A DNA stretch of 64,000 nt, taken from NCBI RefSeq assembly GCF_014805685.1, contig NC_060902.1:7841786-7905785 (forward strand), in the 5' to 3' direction. Numbering within the stretch: the stretch's first letter is position 1; each line of letters starts with the position of its first letter. Source of the DNA: Silurus meridionalis. Its lineage: Eukaryota > Chordata > Actinopteri > Siluriformes > Siluridae. The notes beneath the pieces were generated by a model that did no database searches, was not told the DNA's origin, and saw only the letters and a list, made by a program, of their open reading frames with translations. The translations under genes and the position numbers were made by a program. Shown here piece after piece: positions 59,652-64,000 of the stretch.

Positions 59652-61710
59652 TGAGAAACCTGAAAGAGCTCTGGTTTTAGGAGACTCCATTCTAAGGCAC
59701 GTGAAATTAGTTAGACCTTTAGGGGCACCAGAAGCACAGATTATGTGTATACTGGGAGCCAGGGCACCGGACATAGCAGGTCAACTTAGGTTCTTAGGAA
59801 AGCACAGGTTCTCTAAGATTCACACAGGAGCTAATGATATACGCCTTTGACAGTCAGAGGTTACCAAGAGTACTATTATAGAGGTGTGTAAATTAGCGAA
59901 GGCAATGTCCGATAACATCCAGTAACATGCTCTGGCCCTATCCCAATGCGACATGGTGATGTAGCCTACAGCAGGTTATGGTCGCTGAACTGCTGGGTGT
60001 CCGAGTGGTGCTCCAAAAACAATGTGGGCTTCATTAATAATTGGAGCATTTTTGAGGGCAAGGCTGGCCTGTTAGGGCAGGACGGTATCCATCCCACTCG
60101 GTAAGTTGCTGCTCTCATTTATTGTAGTATAGGTCATAGTCTCAGAACAGCACTAGTTAACAAGTAACTGTCTAGAGCCAAGGCCAGGTAGCAGACAGAC
60201 AGGCTAAACCGACCGTCTGCTAGCTGCACAGAGTCGTCACTCAGGATCCACCAAATTGAGACTGTGTCTGTCCCCCGAACGAAACCAAAATTTAGGAATT
60301 CTCAGAAAGTCTGTTTTAGTAACCTGATTAACATTAAATTAAATAGGACTGAACGCACAGCCAGCACCTCTGATCTAAAGATAGGATTGCTGAATATTAG
60401 ATCTCTCACATCAAAAGCGCTTACTATAAACGAAATTATTACCGACCAGGAGTTTAAAATAATGTGTTTGACAGAAACATGGATTAAACAGAATGAATAT
60501 GTAGCATTAAATGAAGCGAGTCCTCCTGGGTATAGTTACATACACCAACCCCGTCTAAATGGCAAAGGAGGCGGAGTCGCAGCTAATTATAATAATAATC
60601 TAAGCGTCACACAAAAGACTAAACACAAATGTAAAACATTTGAAGTTCTTTAAACCAACATAAAATATTCAGTGTCCAAAAGCAGGTCCAGTCAGTCAAT
60701 TCCACTAATTATTATTTATAGACCCCCAGGGCCCTACTCTGATTTTCTCATAGAATTTGCAGATTTCATCACAAATTTAGCTACTTCTTTAGACAAAGCA
60801 TTAATTATTGGTGACTTTAATATTCATTTTGATAATCAGGAAGACTCCTTAAGAGCAGCAGTTGTGTCCATTCTAGATTCAGTTGGAATTAATCAGAATG
60901 TTATAGGACCCACTCATAGTGGTGGACACACTCTCGATTTGTTGTTAACATTTGGATTAAAAAAAAATAATAATTAGTCATAATTCCACAGTCTAAAGTT
61001 ATTTCAGACCATTATCTCATCTCTTTTAAAATCTGCCTCAGTCATTGCATTACTACCTCACCACATTATCGTGTTAAGCGTACTTTCACATTAGCTACAG
61101 CAACGCGTTTTATCAATAATCTTTCAGAAATTACGATATTAAATAGATCTCCATCTGACCCCACAGAGCTTGACTGGGCCACTGAATACCTAGAATCGAC
61201 GTTACATTATACTCTAGATGATGTAGCTCCCCTTAAGACCAAAATGATCAGAGAGAAAAAATTAGCACAGTGGTATAATGATCATACGCGCACGTTAAAA
61301 CAGACCACTCGGAAATTAGAACGTAAATGGCGTCAAAGTAAATTAACAGTATTTCAAATAGCATGGAAGGAGAGCCTCCTAAATTATAGAAAATCTCTTA
61401 GTGCTGCTAGATCAGCAAATTTCTCCACCCTCATAGAAAATAACAAGCATAATCCTAGATTTTTATTCAGCATGGTAGCAAAATTAACAGGAAATAAAAG
61501 CACTGCACTAACAAGCACACAATCATTAGGTAGTAATGATTTCATGAACTTTTGAATAATAAAATTGAAAACATCAGGCAAGACATCCAGACGATTAATA
61601 TAAATACAAAATATTTTACAAGTAACCCCGTAGACAGCAGTGTAATTATAACAAACAATCAATTACAAAGCTTCACTCCTATTTCATTAATTTCCTCATC
61701 AAAATCATCA
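59652..61710 (+). mobile_element. Internal L2 LINE fragment between RTE blocks
   Basis: It starts abruptly at GAGAAACCTGAAAGAGCTC and matches 44452-46515 of the L2 LINE in order. It carries the SGNH esterase piece (VLGDSILRHVKL, GANDIR), the endonuclease (LLNIRSLTSKALT, CLTETWIKQNE, IIGDFNIHFD) and the N-terminal reverse-transcriptase region. It stops before the reverse-transcriptase catalytic blocks. It has neither the L2 5' end nor the 3' tail, so it did not arrive by normal target-primed insertion. Frameshifts are present. Confidence 0.88.
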
Positions 61711-62100
61711 CAAAGGTCCACAAGTGGAGCAAAAGCACTGATGACATTTATCATCATTCCTTCAACTTCCAGGTTCATGTTCATCACCTTATCAGAAACT
61801 CTCTTTACCTCCACTACACTCTTACTGTACTCTTCCTTCAGAATCACCCCTACACCATTTCTCTTTCCATTCACACCATGATAAAACAGTTTAAACCCAC
61901 CTCCAATGTTCCTGGCCTTACTCCCTTTCCACTTGGTCTCCTGAACACACAACATATCTACCTTTCTCCTCACTACCATATCAGCTACCTCTCTCCCTTT
62001 GCTCGTCATAGTACCAACATTTAAAGTACCAACTCGAACCTCCACTCTCCTCCGAATCTCCTTTCCCTGCCATCTCTGTAGACATCTTCCTCCTCTCCTC
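61711..62100 (-). pseudogene. RTE endonuclease block, minus orientation
   Basis: The minus strand encodes VRVGTLNVGTMTSKGREVAD, CVQETKWKGSKARNIGGGF and VEGMMINVISAFAP, the first part of the RTE endonuclease. With 59405-59650 it flanks the L2 fragment: both are minus-strand RTE, and about 0.85 kb of RTE between them is missing and replaced by L2. Confidence 0.85.
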
Positions 62101-63430
62101 ACTGTAAAAAATGAAAAGTTGACTTAACTTAAAATTTCAAGGCAACTTGCTGCACAGCTTTTTTGAGTTTACTCAACTTTGGACCAAGTTGTTCATTCAA
62201 CTCAAATCACTGAGTAAAGTCACATATCTCTTTTTTGTTCAGCTAACACAGTTTTTCTAGTTAAAATTACTTGTAATTATTTTTCAATGTGTCCCAATAA
62301 ATTATGTTATGTGAACATTTTTCTATGAGTTTTCTGGACAAAGATGTTTTGTTAGCATTTCCACAATGTTATAAAATAAAACTATAACTGCAGACTTTAA
62401 GTTTTGTTTGTTTATTATCTTAAATACAAACAAGGTCAAACAATAGCCATACCTCCTAACAGAAAAAAAGAAAGTCAAAATAAAAATCCTGGAAAAATGT
62501 CAATCAATAAAAAAACAATCTGAAGATAATTAAAGATTCACTTTTAACCTTTTAACGTGTAAAGGCTTTGACTTTATTCCTTAGATGCTTAAAACATTAA
62601 AACACTAATAAACATAAAACATATTAAAACATAGAAGTTCAACACTGCAACACTGTCAACAATGTCAACACGTACCTTACAAAATACACTGCAATCAATG
62701 AAAATTTTTAAACAATAAAATAAATTAGTACAAATATAAATTACATTTAAATAAAATAACAAATAAAATGACACAATAAAGAATCTGAAAAGATGAAAAA
62801 TAAACGCACAATCAACAACAAAACAAATTAAATAAAAATGACATTTTAAGACATTATATTAACATTTCAACAACTCAGTTTAACAATTTATTTTATTAAT
62901 TAACATTTTAACATTTAGATGCTAATATTTGTTGAAATCAAAAGATGCTCACACCAAAATGTCAACATTCCCAGTAAGAGTTTACTTTTCACGGACTGTA
63001 CCTTTGCAGAGCAGTAAGCCCCATTTTCATAACACCAAAAAACTAACATTTTTAAAACATTTTTAAACATAGTTTAACAATTCACAGTTCAACAATGTTC
63101 ACAGGAAAAGCTTAGTTTTCAAAGACTGTACCCTTGCAGAGCATCGAGTGCCCATTTCCAATAACACCTTCTCAATTACCTCAAAAGTATATTTGAGTTC
63201 TTTTGGGTATTCTTGTAAGATTTGTAAGATTTGAGTGCACTTAGGGTTTTAGAGATGCAAATACAGTTGTCATAAAAAACAATTCCAATTTACTCGTCCT
63301 CCATGTCGCAGTCTTGTGTGTTTTAGAAGAAGTTCTCGAGAAGAGTGGGCAAATTTTACATTGCATGCTGAGCTCTGAAACCAGAAACCCCAGTAAATAA
63401 GCTGTATATGTGTTTGTGCCTATTGCTGAC
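62101..63430 (+). mobile_element. Candidate CACTA/EnSpm-type element, left end
   Basis: Starting at about 62100, directly against the RTE 5' end, the sequence reads CACTGTAAAAAATGAAAAG, like the CACTG ends of fish CACTA/EnSpm elements. AACTTAA/GTTGAC-type subterminal repeats follow. The rest is A/T-rich. A minus-strand frame at 63241-63474 (SSKTHKTATWRTSKLELFFM) may be a remnant of a coding exon. The right terminus was not identified. Confidence 0.4.
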
Positions 63431-63599
63431 CAATGTACACTGGCGATCAAAATTAGAGAACAATTTATAAACAATTGAACAATTCTGAAATAATGTCATC
63501 TTCACTGCTCAACAGTTGAAGGAGTTTTTGTCCTGTCTATCCCATGCTACCAGAACACTTTTTCCACAAAATAACTAAGGCGTTTCCAAAAAAACATTA

Positions 63600-63763
63600 T
63601 GTAATATATGTACTATTGGTATCAGCATTCTGTGATAAGCCTGCCCTCTAGTGGTGACTTATGTAGTGCCGTATTAGTAATGGCAGTTCTAAGTAAAGAC
63701 CATGTGAGTTAACACGACTCAACCGTTCTGCTGCGTATTATTCTTCTGACAGCATACACAACA
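63600..63763 (+). mobile_element. Probable 5' LTR of a Ty3/gypsy element
   Basis: It begins TGTAATATATG and ends CACAACA (TG...CA form). TGGCGACGAGG, a typical gypsy primer-binding site, follows at 63768. The length (164 bases) is short for an LTR, and the left boundary is uncertain because the second LTR lies outside the window. Confidence 0.6.
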
Positions 63764-63767
63764 AAAT

Positions 63768-63778
63768 TGGCGACGAGG
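63768..63778 (+). promoter_or_regulatory. Retrotransposon primer-binding site
   Basis: TGGCGACGAGG sits four bases after the LTR end. The leading TGG pairs with the CCA end of a tRNA, as needed to prime minus-strand synthesis. The same motif is common in Ty3/gypsy elements. Confidence 0.65.
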
Positions 63779-63923
63779 TCTGGATCTATACCTACAACAA
63801 GACTTTATTGGACATGAAACAGGAAAAGAAGGATCGGGAAAAGACAATGTGAGTCACATGAAAGAAAGAGAAGCTAATTAAAGTGTAAAGCTAAACTGCA
63901 AAGGAGCAAAAATAAAAATAAAA

Positions 63924-64000
63924 ATGTCAATGATTGGAACAATCACCGCATTTGATAGCAATGCTGAGGATTGGGGAACTTATGTGGAAAGAGTGGAATT
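63924..64000 (+). CDS. Ty3/gypsy Gag N-terminus, cut by right edge
   Basis: The open frame starts ATG TCA ATG and encodes IGTITAFDSNAEDWGTYVER before the window ends. This is like the start of Gag in fish Ty3/gypsy elements (a 'pFd...W..Y.eRve' pattern). It lies about 160 bases after the LTR with no stop so far. Integrity beyond the edge is unknown. Confidence 0.65.
   Translation, partial: MSMIGTITAFDSNAEDWGTYVERVE

Noticed and set aside
63428..63600. Sequence CACTGGCGATCAAAATTAGAG as a transposon terminus
   Set aside because: It looks like an end of a known type of fish DNA transposon, but no inverted partner or target duplication was found.

Overview
The window reads as one stretch of a teleost fish chromosome. 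The evidence is a vertebrate-type gdf11 gene with spliced exons, spliced sarnp and cdk2 relatives, dense dinucleotide and tetranucleotide microsatellites, and a mix of Tc1, hAT, RTE, L2, Rex1, DIRS, BEL/Pao and Ty3/gypsy elements typical of fish. Nothing prokaryotic is present (no operons, CRISPR array or Shine-Dalgarno starts). The species cannot be named from the sequence alone.

Left part (1-15235): no coding exon is visible in 15 kb. It holds microsatellites, a Tc1 remnant at the left edge, one full-length but dead Tc1 transposon (9663-11136), and unique A/T-rich DNA with a few candidate regulatory blocks. Because gdf11 exon 2 follows and exon 1 is not found, this is best read as a long gdf11 intron 1.

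gdf11 (15236-17162, + strand): exon 2 (propeptide) and exon 3 (furin site plus complete 9-cysteine mature ligand) are intact and joined by a 1172-bp intron. A 3' region with two small DNA transposons in TA repeats follows, with possible polyadenylation signals at 17761 and 22256.

Middle part (23-42 kb): short minus-strand exons of sarnp lie tail-to-tail with gdf11, the arrangement known in other vertebrates. A segment carrying one sarnp exon occurs twice (about 23.35-25.75 kb and 30.98-36.29 kb). The second copy was invaded by a hAT-like element, which was then hit by a 3.1-kb RTE retrotransposon with a clear target duplication. Further right are three decayed minus-strand exons of a cdk2 copy whose catalytic HRD loop is destroyed, a Rex1-like LINE fragment and a solo LTR.

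Right part (42-64 kb): almost entirely transposable elements nested in each other. A near-complete L2 LINE sits in a DIRS element, which lies between two Tx1/L1 pieces. A BEL/Pao retrotransposon is interrupted by a Rex1-like LINE and by a second RTE copy with perfect target duplications. Then come a compound tetranucleotide array, a mosaic of inverted RTE pieces around an L2 fragment, a CACTA-like terminus, and the 5' LTR and gag start of a Ty3/gypsy element that leaves the window.

No undescribed multi-gene system was found. The most unusual items are the duplicated sarnp exon segment, the cdk2 pseudogene, and the RTE/L2 inversion mosaic.
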